NCBI GenBank assembly: GCA_038227745.1
Contig: JBBRPS010000026.1
Location: 1 to 28,055, forward strand
Reading direction: 5' to 3'
Length of the DNA: 28,055 nt
Source: DASPXY01 sp038227745
GTDB lineage: Bacteria > Planctomycetota > Planctomycetia > Gemmatales > Gemmataceae
In this document: positions 1-7,633 of the stretch, one piece after another
Layout of the letters: each line of letters begins with the position of its first letter
Numbering within the stretch: position 1 is the stretch's first letter
The notes under the pieces: generated by a model
Database searches by the model: none
Told to the model about the DNA's origin: nothing
What the model saw: the letters and a program-made list of their open reading frames with translations, nothing else
Translations under genes and position numbers: made by a program

Positions 1-63
1 CGAGTCGCTTTGCCGGCGGGGCGCGACACGCGGAGCGAGTCGCCCACGAACCGGCCACAGGTA

Positions 64-1380
<1,317 letters not shown>

Positions 1381-1405
1381 GAGATTGTCCGGAGGTGCTG
1401 GCAAG

Positions 1406-1427
1406 CCCAGGGGTTGCACCCCCTGGG
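1406..1427. other. Palindromic hairpin in the MoxR leader region
   Basis: An 8-bp perfect inverted repeat (1406-1413 cccagggg with 1420-1427 cccctggg, 6-nt loop) lies 26 bp upstream of the MoxR start. It would fold in the MoxR 5' leader. No T-run follows on either strand, so it is not a classical terminator. It may be a structured leader or a dispersed intergenic palindrome. The rest of 1381-1686 holds a weak plus-strand promoter and alternative hairpins, listed separately. Confidence 0.4.
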
Positions 1428-1581
1428 TTTCGGGGGCATGGATCGACTCCTCCCCACTTTCCTTCAACGACACTAATTCATGGTACAGCGTCGGACGAGG
1501 AAGGTCACACACAAAATCGCCGTTGCGGGCCGTCGGGGCGGCGAAGCCGTTGGGATCGTGGCGGACGTACGGCCCCCACCT

Positions 1582-1610
1582 CTGCCGCACGGCGGGGACG
1601 CCTGTATAGT
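1582..1610 (+). promoter_or_regulatory. Possible promoter of the MetE-like gene
   Basis: A good -10 hexamer TATAGT (1605-1610) lies 76 bp before the MetE-like ATG, inside a small inverted repeat GCCT...AGGC. The -35 at 17-bp spacing (CTGCCG, 1582-1587) is a poor match, so the call is tentative. Confidence 0.35.
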
Positions 1611-1633
1611 AGGCGTGAGCGGACGGGCTTGAG

Positions 1634-1668
1634 AACCCACCAAGCCCACCCGCCGCGCCGGGTGGGTT
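1634..1668 (+). promoter_or_regulatory. Two mutually exclusive hairpins in the 5' leader
   Basis: The segment GGTGGGTT (1661-1668) pairs perfectly with AACCCACC (1634-1641). The overlapping segment CGGGTGGG (1659-1666) pairs perfectly with CCCACCCG (1645-1652). The two 8-bp stems share bases 1661-1666, so only one can form at a time. They end 18 bases before the ATG at 1687, next to the GAGGGAG ribosome-binding site (1676-1682). This arrangement suits leader control of translation but matches no SAM, SAH or cobalamin riboswitch consensus I know. Confidence 0.4.
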
Positions 1669-1686
1669 CAACGACGAGGGAGCACC

Positions 1687-2814
1687 ATGAGCGACTTCCT
1701 GAGGAAACTCCCGCTGTTCCCGACCGCGGTCATCGGCAGCCTGCCGCGGCCCGCGTGGCTGCTCGACCGGATGCAGGACTACCTCGCCGGCCGCCTCACT
1801 CGGGAAGAGTGGGAAGGCGCCTGCGACCGAGCCGTGCCGTTCGCAGTCGCCCTGCAGGAGACTGCCGGCATCGACGTGATCACCGACGGCGAATGGCGGC
1901 GCGAGGGCTATTTCCAGGTCTTCTACGACCGCGTCGAGGGCTTCCAGCCCGACCTGATCGAGGGCCGCGCGCGCCGGTGGCCCGCCGCGGTCGGCCCGCT
2001 GCGGCGCAAGGCCGCCATCGCCGCGGACGGCGTCACCTTCCTCCGGAAGCTGACGACCCGCGCCGTCAAGGTGACGCTGCCGAGCGCCTACGTGATCCTG
2101 CGCCGCTTCTACTCCCCGGAGCATTCGGCCGCCGCCTACCCGAGCCGCGAGCACTTCCTCCGCGCCGTCGAGGCCATCCTCCTGGAGGAGGCGGACGACG
2201 TTCTCGCCGCGGGCGCCGACTGTCTGCAGTTCGACGACCCGATGCTCGGCTATTTCGTGGACCCGAAATACCGCGAACAGCGGAGCGCCCACTGGGGGAC
2301 AGGCCAGTTCGCCGATGTGGACGCGGAGTTGCGCCTCGGCATCGACAGCGTCAACCGCCTGGCGGGGCCGCTGCGCGCGAAGGGCGCCCACGTCATCCTG
2401 CACGTCTGCCGCGGCAACATCGAACGGCGCAGCGACGCGCGGGGCGACTTCCGCATCATCTGGGACGCCCTGTGCCGGGCGGAGGTGGACGAGCTGGCGC
2501 TGGAGTTCGCGATGCCGCAGGCCGGTTCGCTCGACGTGCTGGCCGATCTCCCAGCGCGGCTGCGGCTGGGGTTCGGCTGCCTCGACGTGCGCTGCGAGGA
2601 GGTCGAGGCGCCGGAGCGGATCGTCGCCCGGGTGCGCGAGGCGCTGCGCCACTTGCCGGCCGGGCGGTTGACGCTGAACCCGGATTGCGGCTTCGCGCCG
2701 AGCGGCGTCAACCCGATCCCACTGGACGAGCCGTATGCGAAGCTGAAGGCACTGGGAGAGGCGGCGCGGCAGCTGCGGGCGGAGAACGCGGCCGGTGCGG
2801 GGAGCCAGGCGTAG
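1687..2814 (+). CDS. MetE C-terminal-domain protein (cobalamin-independent methionine synthase II family)
   Basis: 375 aa, matching only the catalytic C-terminal (beta/alpha)8 barrel of MetE, which transfers a methyl group to a thiol activated by zinc. The zinc ligands are all recognisable: H239 and C241 in LHVC, E273 in LALEF, and C334 in NPDCGF. The family motifs IGSLPRP (16-22), TDGEWRR (66-72) and QFDDP (181-185) are present. The N-terminal folate-binding half of full MetE (about 750 aa in total) is absent, so the methyl donor may be something other than methyltetrahydrofolate polyglutamate; this is known for some core-MetE and MtsA/xenobiotic-thiol relatives. Start: ATG preceded by GAGGGAG. 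The SDR gene follows after 55 bp on the same strand. Confidence 0.88.
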   Translation: MSDFLRKLPLFPTAVIGSLPRPAWLLDRMQDYLAGRLTREEWEGACDRAVPFAVALQETAGIDVITDGEWRREGYFQVFYDRVEGFQPDLIEGRARRWPAAVGPLRRKAAIAADGVTFLRKLTTRAVKVTLPSAYVILRRFYSPEHSAAAYPSREHFLRAVEAILLEEADDVLAAGADCLQFDDPMLGYFVDPKYREQRSAHWGTGQFADVDAELRLGIDSVNRLAGPLRAKGAHVILHVCRGNIERRSDARGDFRIIWDALCRAEVDELALEFAMPQAGSLDVLADLPARLRLGFGCLDVRCEEVEAPERIVARVREALRHLPAGRLTLNPDCGFAPSGVNPIPLDEPYAKLKALGEAARQLRAENAAGAGSQA

Positions 2815-2869
2815 CGAGCGGCGGGGCTGGCCCCCGCCGCTCGCCAGCCACGTCGAGAGGGACGGAACG

Positions 2870-3646
2870 ATGGACGTGAAAACGGTCGTCATCACCGGGG
2901 CCGCGGGGAACCTCGGCGGGAAGCTGCGGCGGCACCTCGAAGGCCGCTACGACCTGCGCCTCCTCGACCTCGATCCGAAGGGCGACGCCATCATCGTCCG
3001 CGCCGACCTGGGCCGCTGGGAGGACGACTGGGTGAAGCGCTTCGACGGGGCGGACGCAGTGGTCCACCTCGCGGCCGACCCGACCGCCCACCAGACCTGG
3101 CCCAGCCTCGTCGGCCCGAACGTCGATGCGGTCGTGAACGTGTTCGAGGCCGCCGCCCGCGCCGGCGTGCGCCGTATGGTCTACGCCAGCTCGAACCACG
3201 TCATGGGCGGCTACAAGGACGAGGCGGAGCCGGCGCGCCTGACAACCGACCTGCCGCCCCGGCCCGGCGCTCGCTACGAGTCGCGCGGCGAGCGCCGCGA
3301 CAGCACGCCCTACGGCTCCGCGAAGCTGTTCGGCGAGCGCGTCGGCCAGTGCTGCGCCGCCGCGCGCGGCCTGTCGGTGATCGCCGTCCGCATCGGCTGG
3401 GTGCGGCCCGGCGAGAACCTGGCGCAGGACGTCCCCGTCGAGCGCGGCTCATGGTTCCGCCTGATGTGGCTGTCGAACCGCGACTTCGGCCACCTCATGG
3501 AGCGCTGCCTCCGCGCCGACCTGCCGACCCCCTTCGCGGTCATCAACGGTATGTCGGCCAACACCGGTATGCGCTGGGACATCGAGCAAACGCGCCGCCT
3601 CGTTGGTTACGAGCCGCAGGACGACGTCACCAGGCCGCGGGCGTGA
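2870..3646 (+). CDS. NAD-dependent epimerase/dehydratase, uronate-dehydrogenase-like
   Basis: 258 aa extended SDR. The Rossmann nucleotide motif is GAAGNLG (10-16) and the catalytic pair is Y148xxxK152 in YGSAK, with the Ser region VYASSNH (104-110). YASSNH, YGSAKLFGE, the VRIGW stretch and the late INGMSANTGMRWD segment all resemble bacterial uronate dehydrogenases (Udh, about 265 aa), which oxidise glucuronate or galacturonate to the aldarolactone. The substrate remains an inference. I chose the ATG at 2870, preceded by GAGAGGGACGG, because translation upstream of it is low-complexity and lies before the Rossmann motif. It follows the MetE-like gene closely and may be co-transcribed, although the two share no obvious pathway. 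Confidence 0.85.
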   Translation: MDVKTVVITGAAGNLGGKLRRHLEGRYDLRLLDLDPKGDAIIVRADLGRWEDDWVKRFDGADAVVHLAADPTAHQTWPSLVGPNVDAVVNVFEAAARAGVRRMVYASSNHVMGGYKDEAEPARLTTDLPPRPGARYESRGERRDSTPYGSAKLFGERVGQCCAAARGLSVIAVRIGWVRPGENLAQDVPVERGSWFRLMWLSNRDFGHLMERCLRADLPTPFAVINGMSANTGMRWDIEQTRRLVGYEPQDDVTRPRA

Positions 3647-3683
3647 AGTCCCGCCCGGGAGGTCGCTGCGAAAGTTGGTCGGT

Positions 3684-3733
3684 CGCTTGCGGCCTGGTGG
3701 ACGGGCCTCGCGCCCCGCGCCGGGCCGCAAGCG
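3684..3733 (+). terminator. Stem-loop after the SDR gene, possible terminator
   Basis: An 11-bp perfect inverted repeat (3684-3694 with 3723-3733) begins 37 bases after the SDR stop codon. A 28-base GC-rich loop lies between the arms. There is no T-run after it, so intrinsic termination is uncertain. The remainder of 3647-3841 shows only a weak promoter-like sequence. Confidence 0.35.
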
Positions 3734-3766
3734 TCACGGAGGGCTCGCCGGCGATTCGACTCCCGC

Positions 3767-3796
3767 TGGGCACTTTCCCCGGGGCCGCGATAGAAT
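3767..3796 (+). promoter_or_regulatory. Possible promoter of the TetR gene
   Basis: TAGAAT (3791-3796) is a fair -10, 45 bp before the TetR ATG. The best -35 (TGGGCA, 3767-3772, 18-bp spacer) is weak. Low confidence. Confidence 0.3.
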
Positions 3797-3841
3797 AGCG
3801 GTCCGCCCAACCGGTGGAGGCTGGAACGAGCCCGCACGAGG

Positions 3842-4489
3842 ATGCCGATGACCGCCCCGCAACGAGGCCGCGGTGATTCCCCGAAGTCTTCGGGGCGCCT
3901 GCGCAAGGCCGAACGGAAACGGCAGCTCCTGGCGCACGCCAAGCAGCTGTTCGTCACGCACGGCTACCAGGACACGACGACGAAGGACATCGCCGAGGCG
4001 GCCGGCGTGACCGAGCCGGTCCTCTATCGCCATTTCGAGAGCAAGAAGGCCCTGTTCCTGGAAGTGCTGGAGGAGATCCGCGCCGCGACCGTGAAGCGCT
4101 GGCACGCCGAGACCACCGAGATCACCGACCCGCTCGCCCGCCTGCACGCCATCACCGACATGTACCTCGGCTCCACGCGCGAGCACGCCGTGGAGTTCCG
4201 CATCATGCACCGCACCCTCATCGAGGCCGGCGACGAGGAGATCGCCGCGTTCCTGCGCTCGTTCTACCTCGACAGTGAAAGGCTGCTGGCGCAGATCATC
4301 GGCGAGGGCCAGCAGACCGGCGTCTTCCGCCACAACCTCGACCCCCGCGTCGGCGCCTGGGAATTGATCCGCACCGCCCTCGGCTACACCCTGACTCTGC
4401 CGCTCGGCATTCCGCTCTACCAGGAGCAGGACTACCTGACGCGCGCCATCGAGTGCCTCCTGCAGTGCCTGCTCAAGACCGACGTGTGA
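3842..4489 (+). CDS. TetR/AcrR-family transcriptional regulator
   Basis: 215 aa, usual TetR length. Residues about 24-72 form the N-terminal helix-turn-helix: AKQLFVTHGYQDTTTKDIA followed by AGVTEPVLYRHFESKKALF, the classic TetR recognition-helix pattern ending in YRHFxSKxxLF. The remaining helical C-terminal domain would bind an unknown ligand. An alternative start is ATG 3848; the Shine-Dalgarno is poor for both. The gene is convergent with the glycosyltransferase gene, and their 3' ends overlap by 17 bp. The target is not evident, because neither neighbour is divergently transcribed from a shared promoter. Confidence 0.92.
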   Translation: MPMTAPQRGRGDSPKSSGRLRKAERKRQLLAHAKQLFVTHGYQDTTTKDIAEAAGVTEPVLYRHFESKKALFLEVLEEIRAATVKRWHAETTEITDPLARLHAITDMYLGSTREHAVEFRIMHRTLIEAGDEEIAAFLRSFYLDSERLLAQIIGEGQQTGVFRHNLDPRVGAWELIRTALGYTLTLPLGIPLYQEQDYLTRAIECLLQCLLKTDV

Positions 4490-5708
4490 TAGCGCCTTGC
4501 GCCTCCCGTGCCTTCTCGGTCATGCCGAGCATGCTCAGGAAGAAACTGCCGAAGACCGTCTGCACGCCGAGCACGATCAGCGTGAAGCCCCAGAAGGCGT
4601 AGCGCATGGTGTTCTGGACCACGAGCGGCCCCATGTCCTTGCCGAACCATTCGCCCAGCAGCCAGAAGCTCAGCCCCAAGCCCGTCGCCAGCAGCGCCAG
4701 CCCCGCCACCAGGCCGCGCTCCAGGTTCACGAACTTGAAGACCCGCAGCGAGAAGGTGTCCGGCGGCAGCAGGCCGCTCGTCCAGCCGTGGATCTTCGCG
4801 AACGCCCACAGCCACAGCGTCTGGTAGCCGAGGAACACACCGAGGGAGCCGAGGAGCATCGTGTGCAGGTCGAGCGTGACGCCGCCGATCGTCTGCGGCC
4901 CCGGGGTCAGCCACGCCATCAGCGCCAGGCCGCCGCCGAGCAGAAAGCCGGCCGGGATCAGGTACAGCCACAGCGGCGACAGCAGCAGGAGGAAGCGGAG
5001 GTGCCGCCAGCCGTCGCGGAAGCTGCGCAGGTGCGGCGGGCGGTCGCGGCCATCCGGATACAGGACGATCGGGACCTCGCTGATCTTCTGCTGGTTGAGC
5101 GATGCCTTGACGACCATCTCGCTGGCGAACTCCATGCCGGTCGTGGTCAGGCCGAGGCGCTGGTAGGCGTCCTTGCGGAAGCCGCGCTGGCCGCAGTGGG
5201 CGTCGCCGATGGGCGTGTGGAAGAAGAGGTTGAGGATGCCGGTCAGGACCGGGTTGCCGACGTAGCGGTGCAGCCACGGCATGGCGCCCGGCCGGATGCC
5301 GCCCTTGAAGCGGTTGCCCATGACCAGCTCGTCGCCCGCGCGCAGCCGCGTGAGGAACGGCTCGAGGTTGCCGAAGTCGTAGGATTCGTCGGCGTCGCCC
5401 ATGATGACGTAGGTGCCGCGGGCCGCCGCGATGCCCGCCTGCAGGGCGCTGCCGTAGCCCTTGCGCTCGACCTGGACGACGCGGGCACCGTGGGCGGTGG
5501 CGATCTCGCGCGAACCGTCGGTGCTGCCGTTGTCCGCGACGACCACCTCGCCGCGCACGCCCAGTTTCTCCAGGGCTGCGACCGCCTTGGCCACGCAGCG
5601 GCCGACGGTCCGGGCCTCGTTCAGGCAGGGCATGACCACGGTGACTTCGAGTGGGTCGGGGCCTTCGTCTGCACGGGCGGCGTTCGCCTCGGGGGCCAGG
5701 GTCTGCAT
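4473..5708 (-). CDS. Family 2 glycosyltransferase with C-terminal membrane domain (DPM1-like)
   Basis: 411 aa. The N-terminal GT-A domain (about 22-230) has VVMPCLNEA (24-32), ADNGSTDGS (58-66), the GYGSALQAGIAAARG acceptor/nucleotide loop (84-98) and the metal-binding D104xD106 in GDADESY. This resembles polyprenyl-phosphate sugar transferases such as dolichol-phosphate mannose synthase. The C-terminal part has four hydrophobic segments (about 238-268, 282-305, 331-354, 370-395) that should anchor it in the inner membrane. The ATG at 5708 was chosen because GAGG lies 7 bases upstream and the catalytic domain begins soon after; an ATG at 5795 would overlap the promoter. A promoter nearly identical to that of the upstream methyltransferase gene precedes it. 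Probably makes a lipid-linked or surface glycan; the acceptor is unknown. Confidence 0.9.
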   Translation of the reverse strand: MQTLAPEANAARADEGPDPLEVTVVMPCLNEARTVGRCVAKAVAALEKLGVRGEVVVADNGSTDGSREIATAHGARVVQVERKGYGSALQAGIAAARGTYVIMGDADESYDFGNLEPFLTRLRAGDELVMGNRFKGGIRPGAMPWLHRYVGNPVLTGILNLFFHTPIGDAHCGQRGFRKDAYQRLGLTTTGMEFASEMVVKASLNQQKISEVPIVLYPDGRDRPPHLRSFRDGWRHLRFLLLLSPLWLYLIPAGFLLGGGLALMAWLTPGPQTIGGVTLDLHTMLLGSLGVFLGYQTLWLWAFAKIHGWTSGLLPPDTFSLRVFKFVNLERGLVAGLALLATGLGLSFWLLGEWFGKDMGPLVVQNTMRYAFWGFTLIVLGVQTVFGSFFLSMLGMTEKAREAQGAITRRS

Positions 5709-5783
5709 GGGTGCGCCTCGGAGATGGGGAATGGAGTTTTCTCGGGTATCAAGGGAAACAGGCCGATTCACGACCGGCGCACA

Positions 5784-5812
5784 AACATAGGTCACGATCG
5801 GAAAGGCTGCAA
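5784..5812 (-). promoter_or_regulatory. Promoter of the glycosyltransferase gene
   Basis: Minus strand: TTGCAG (5812-5807), 17-bp spacer, TATGTT (5789-5784), 75 bases before the ATG at 5708 and just after the methyltransferase stop. The stretch CGTGACCTATGTTTG around the -10 is shared almost exactly with the methyltransferase promoter. Confidence 0.6.
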
Positions 5813-5829
5813 ATCGACGACCGGGGGCT

Positions 5830-6489
5830 TCACGCGGCGCGCAGCTCGGCGATGAAGTGCAGGTCGGGCCGCAGCACGTTGCGGACCACCGGCAGGTGCT
5901 CGTACAGGTTCAGGCCGACGTCCAGCCGACAGTGAATCGCGGGATCGACGCGCCGCACCAGAGACAGGAAACTGTCGCGGGTGAAATAGCGCTCGGGAAC
6001 GGACACGCCGTAAGCGTAATTGCCGACGAAGTCCATCAGCCGCAGCAGGGCGCGCGACCAGGGGCCGTATTCGAGGTGGTCCTTGACGATCACCTTGACG
6101 CCGGCCTGGTACGCCTCGCCCAGGAGGTGCGTCGGGTCGTCGGCGTGGTGCAGGGTGTCGATCAGGAGGACGACGTCGAAGTCCTTCATCGACCAGGGGA
6201 GCGGCTGGCCCGGCTCGATCGGCACGTAACGGCAGCCGAGGGGCGCCGCGGCCTTCTGCGGCCAGATGTCGGCGCCGACGCACTCGCCGAGCTGGCAGGT
6301 CAGCGCCAGGCCCGAGAGCAGGCTCATGTCGCCGCAGCCGAGGTCCAGGACGCGGGCGCCGACGGGGATGCGCGGGGCGATCGCCTCAATGAGTTTGCCG
6401 ACGCGGCGGTGATGTGAGGCCCGCTGGTGGAACTTGATGAGGAGGCGGTCCCACAGCGAGTAGGACGCCTTGGCGTTCGGAGAACTCAC
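5830..6489 (-). CDS. Class I SAM-dependent methyltransferase
   Basis: 219 aa from the chosen start. Motif I DLGCGDMSLLS (49-59) binds S-adenosylmethionine; the acidic strand-2 end VGADIW and the motif-IV-like segment DVVLLIDTLHHADDP follow in order. This is a Methyltransf_11-type small-molecule or lipid methyltransferase; the substrate is unknown. A TTG at 6504 is in frame, but its codon sits within TTGAGGATAGC, where the GAGGAT ideally serves as Shine-Dalgarno for the GTG at 6489, so I prefer GTG. Its promoter is a near twin of that of the downstream glycosyltransferase gene, which suggests they act together, for example in glycan or glycolipid modification. Confidence 0.85.
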   Translation of the reverse strand: MSSPNAKASYSLWDRLLIKFHQRASHHRRVGKLIEAIAPRIPVGARVLDLGCGDMSLLSGLALTCQLGECVGADIWPQKAAAPLGCRYVPIEPGQPLPWSMKDFDVVLLIDTLHHADDPTHLLGEAYQAGVKVIVKDHLEYGPWSRALLRLMDFVGNYAYGVSVPERYFTRDSFLSLVRRVDPAIHCRLDVGLNLYEHLPVVRNVLRPDLHFIAELRAA

Positions 6490-6552
6490 GTCTGCTATCC
6501 TCAAAGGGGCCTGAGAAGTCTCGGCGCGCGAAACTGGGGCGGTCGTCGCTCA

Positions 6553-6581
6553 AACGTAGGTCACGCCCGGGTGGTGTGCAA
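6553..6581 (-). promoter_or_regulatory. Promoter of the methyltransferase gene
   Basis: Minus strand: TTGCAC (6581-6576), 17-bp spacer, TACGTT (6558-6553), 63 bases before the GTG start at 6489. It shares TTTGCA and CGTGACCTAYGTTTG with the glycosyltransferase promoter at the same spacing. Confidence 0.6.
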
Positions 6582-6651
6582 ATTCGCGGGTTCGGAAGGG
6601 GCCGCTTCTTCGACTATCCGGACCAAGGTGGGGGTGTCGGTGGGAGCGCAG

Positions 6652-6690
6652 AAAAACGCCGGGCCAGGCCCCGGAGGGACCCGGCCCGGC
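6652..6690 (-). terminator. Intrinsic terminator after rbfA
   Basis: Read on the minus strand, an 8-bp perfect GC stem (6690-6683 with 6665-6658) around a 17-base loop is followed by one G and then five T (6656-6652). It starts 12 bases after the rbfA stop codon and is a canonical Rho-independent terminator. Confidence 0.75.
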
Positions 6691-6702
6691 CGGTTGGCGC
6701 GA

Positions 6703-7122
6703 TCAGCTGAGGTCTGCCTGCCCGACCAGACGGAAGGTCAGGTCCGGCGTCTTGCGGCGGTTGATCGCCGCGGCCACCTCGCTGCGCAGCAGGCCCTGCA
6801 CCCGCTGCACGCGGGCCAGCACCTCCGCGGGGCCGACGTCGTCCCGCGGCGTTGCCAGGGACAGCGTCACAAGCACGCGCGCGGAGTTCGGCGCCGGCAC
6901 GACCGACTCGACGAGCAGGTCGCGCAGCACGTCGTCACGGCACTCGCCCGCCAGGACCGACTGCAACGTCCGGGCCACCTGGCCGCAGAGTTGCAGCGCC
7001 TTGCGGTTCGTCACTTTCTCGGGCTCGCCGCGCGTGTCGTGGCGAGGATCGACGCCATCCTCGGGACCGAGTTCGCCAGCGGATAGCAGCATCTCAGGGA
7101 TCGACAGTTTCTTGCGCTTCAT
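6703..7122 (-). CDS. rbfA: 30S ribosome-binding factor A (RbfA)
   Basis: 139 aa. RbfA binds the 30S subunit during late 16S rRNA maturation. The family C-terminal signature is clear: AAAINRRKTPDLTFRL (117-132) ending the KH-like domain, preceded by RVQGLLRSEV. About 35 residues (1-36, including the ELGPEDGVDPRHDTRGEPEKV stretch) precede the conserved core, so the protein is somewhat longer than typical RbfA (about 120 aa). Start: ATG at 7122 with only a weak purine-rich site (GAGAGTGAG). It is monocistronic here, with its own promoter and terminator, rather than sitting in the common nusA-infB-rbfA-truB cluster. Confidence 0.85.
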   Translation of the reverse strand: MKRKKLSIPEMLLSAGELGPEDGVDPRHDTRGEPEKVTNRKALQLCGQVARTLQSVLAGECRDDVLRDLLVESVVPAPNSARVLVTLSLATPRDDVGPAEVLARVQRVQGLLRSEVAAAINRRKTPDLTFRLVGQADLS

Positions 7123-7227
7123 CTCACTCTCACGGGATTGGGAAGCGGCGCGCGGGCGCGCACCGCGGACAGTTCGCGTACATGGAGCGACGGCGTGAGA
7201 GCACGGCCCGAAACGGCCAGAAGGGAA

Positions 7228-7281
7228 TCAGGCGCGAACGGGGAGGCTCGACCGAACCAGGACGCTTTTCAGGACACGCAT
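7228..7281 (-). CDS. Possible 17-residue leader peptide upstream of rbfA
   Basis: ATG at 7281 opens a short frame encoding MRVLKSVLVRSSLPVRA and then TGA. It is preceded by a perfect AAGGAGG Shine-Dalgarno (7294-7288) at the optimal 6-base spacing, far stronger than the site in front of rbfA. It lies between the candidate rbfA promoter and the rbfA start, 105 bp upstream of the latter. The peptide is basic and has no recognisable domain. It may be a regulatory upstream ORF; coding is suggested only by the ribosome-binding site. Confidence 0.4.
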   Translation of the reverse strand: MRVLKSVLVRSSLPVRA

Positions 7282-7335
7282 AGCCGGCCTCCTTTCAGGG
7301 TGAGGGGGATGAGTGCGGAACGGAAACGACATCTA

Positions 7336-7363
7336 ATCGTATATGGGGAGTCAAGGCAATCAA
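7336..7363 (-). promoter_or_regulatory. Candidate rbfA promoter
   Basis: Minus strand: TTGATT (7363-7358), 16-bp spacer, TACGAT (7341-7336), in a locally AT-rich island of an otherwise GC-rich gap. It is 55 bases upstream of the short leader ORF. Confidence 0.5.
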
Positions 7364-7368
7364 GTTTC

Positions 7369-7594
7369 GCCGCGAGCCTCGGGCGAGCGCGGGCGCGGGC
7401 GCGCTTTGGAGTGCGGGCGCTCGGCGCCGCTTTCTTTCTTTGTCGCGCAGCGCCTCGGCCGCGCGCGGAAAAGAAAGAGCGAAAGCGGCGCCGAGCGCCG
7501 CACTCCAAAGCGCCCCCGCTAGACCCGACCGCAAACCGCTCTAGCCGCGAGCCTCGGGCGAGCGCGGGTTGCACCAGCGCGCTCGCCCGAGGCT
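7369..7594. repeat. Composite inverted/direct repeat element between rbfA and topoisomerase B
   Basis: Four parts are seen. (1) A 25-bp direct repeat occurs at 7369-7393 and again, identical, at 7544-7568. (2) Between the copies, a long inverted repeat pairs 7401-7434 with 7481-7513 (33 bp, with one extra G in the left arm). (3) The 46-base loop holds pyrimidine-rich and purine-rich ends that can partly extend the stem. (4) The last 17 bases of the right direct repeat (7550-7566) recur inverted at 7578-7594, forming a perfect 17-bp hairpin with an 11-base loop. That hairpin begins 39 bases after the topoisomerase B stop codon and could help end its transcript, although no T-run follows. Short open frames here are by-products of the repeats. 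The layout resembles a MITE- or REP-like element. Confidence 0.8.
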
Positions 7595-7633
7595 AAACGG
7601 GGAGGGCGTTGTGGACCACCGCGGCCACGACCG

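Noticed and set aside
1381..1686. SAM, SAH or cobalamin riboswitch before the MetE-like gene
   Set aside because: The alternative hairpins do not contain the conserved cores of those classes; kept only as an unclassified leader structure.
7130..7183. Second 17-codon minus-strand ORF (MYANCPRCAPARRFPIP) just before rbfA, with a CxxC
   Set aside because: No ribosome-binding site. The CxxC alone is not enough in GC-rich DNA.
7269..7574. Short basic open frames in the gap between rbfA and topoisomerase B
   Set aside because: They are produced by the inverted and direct repeats, and no frame has a ribosome-binding site or domain.
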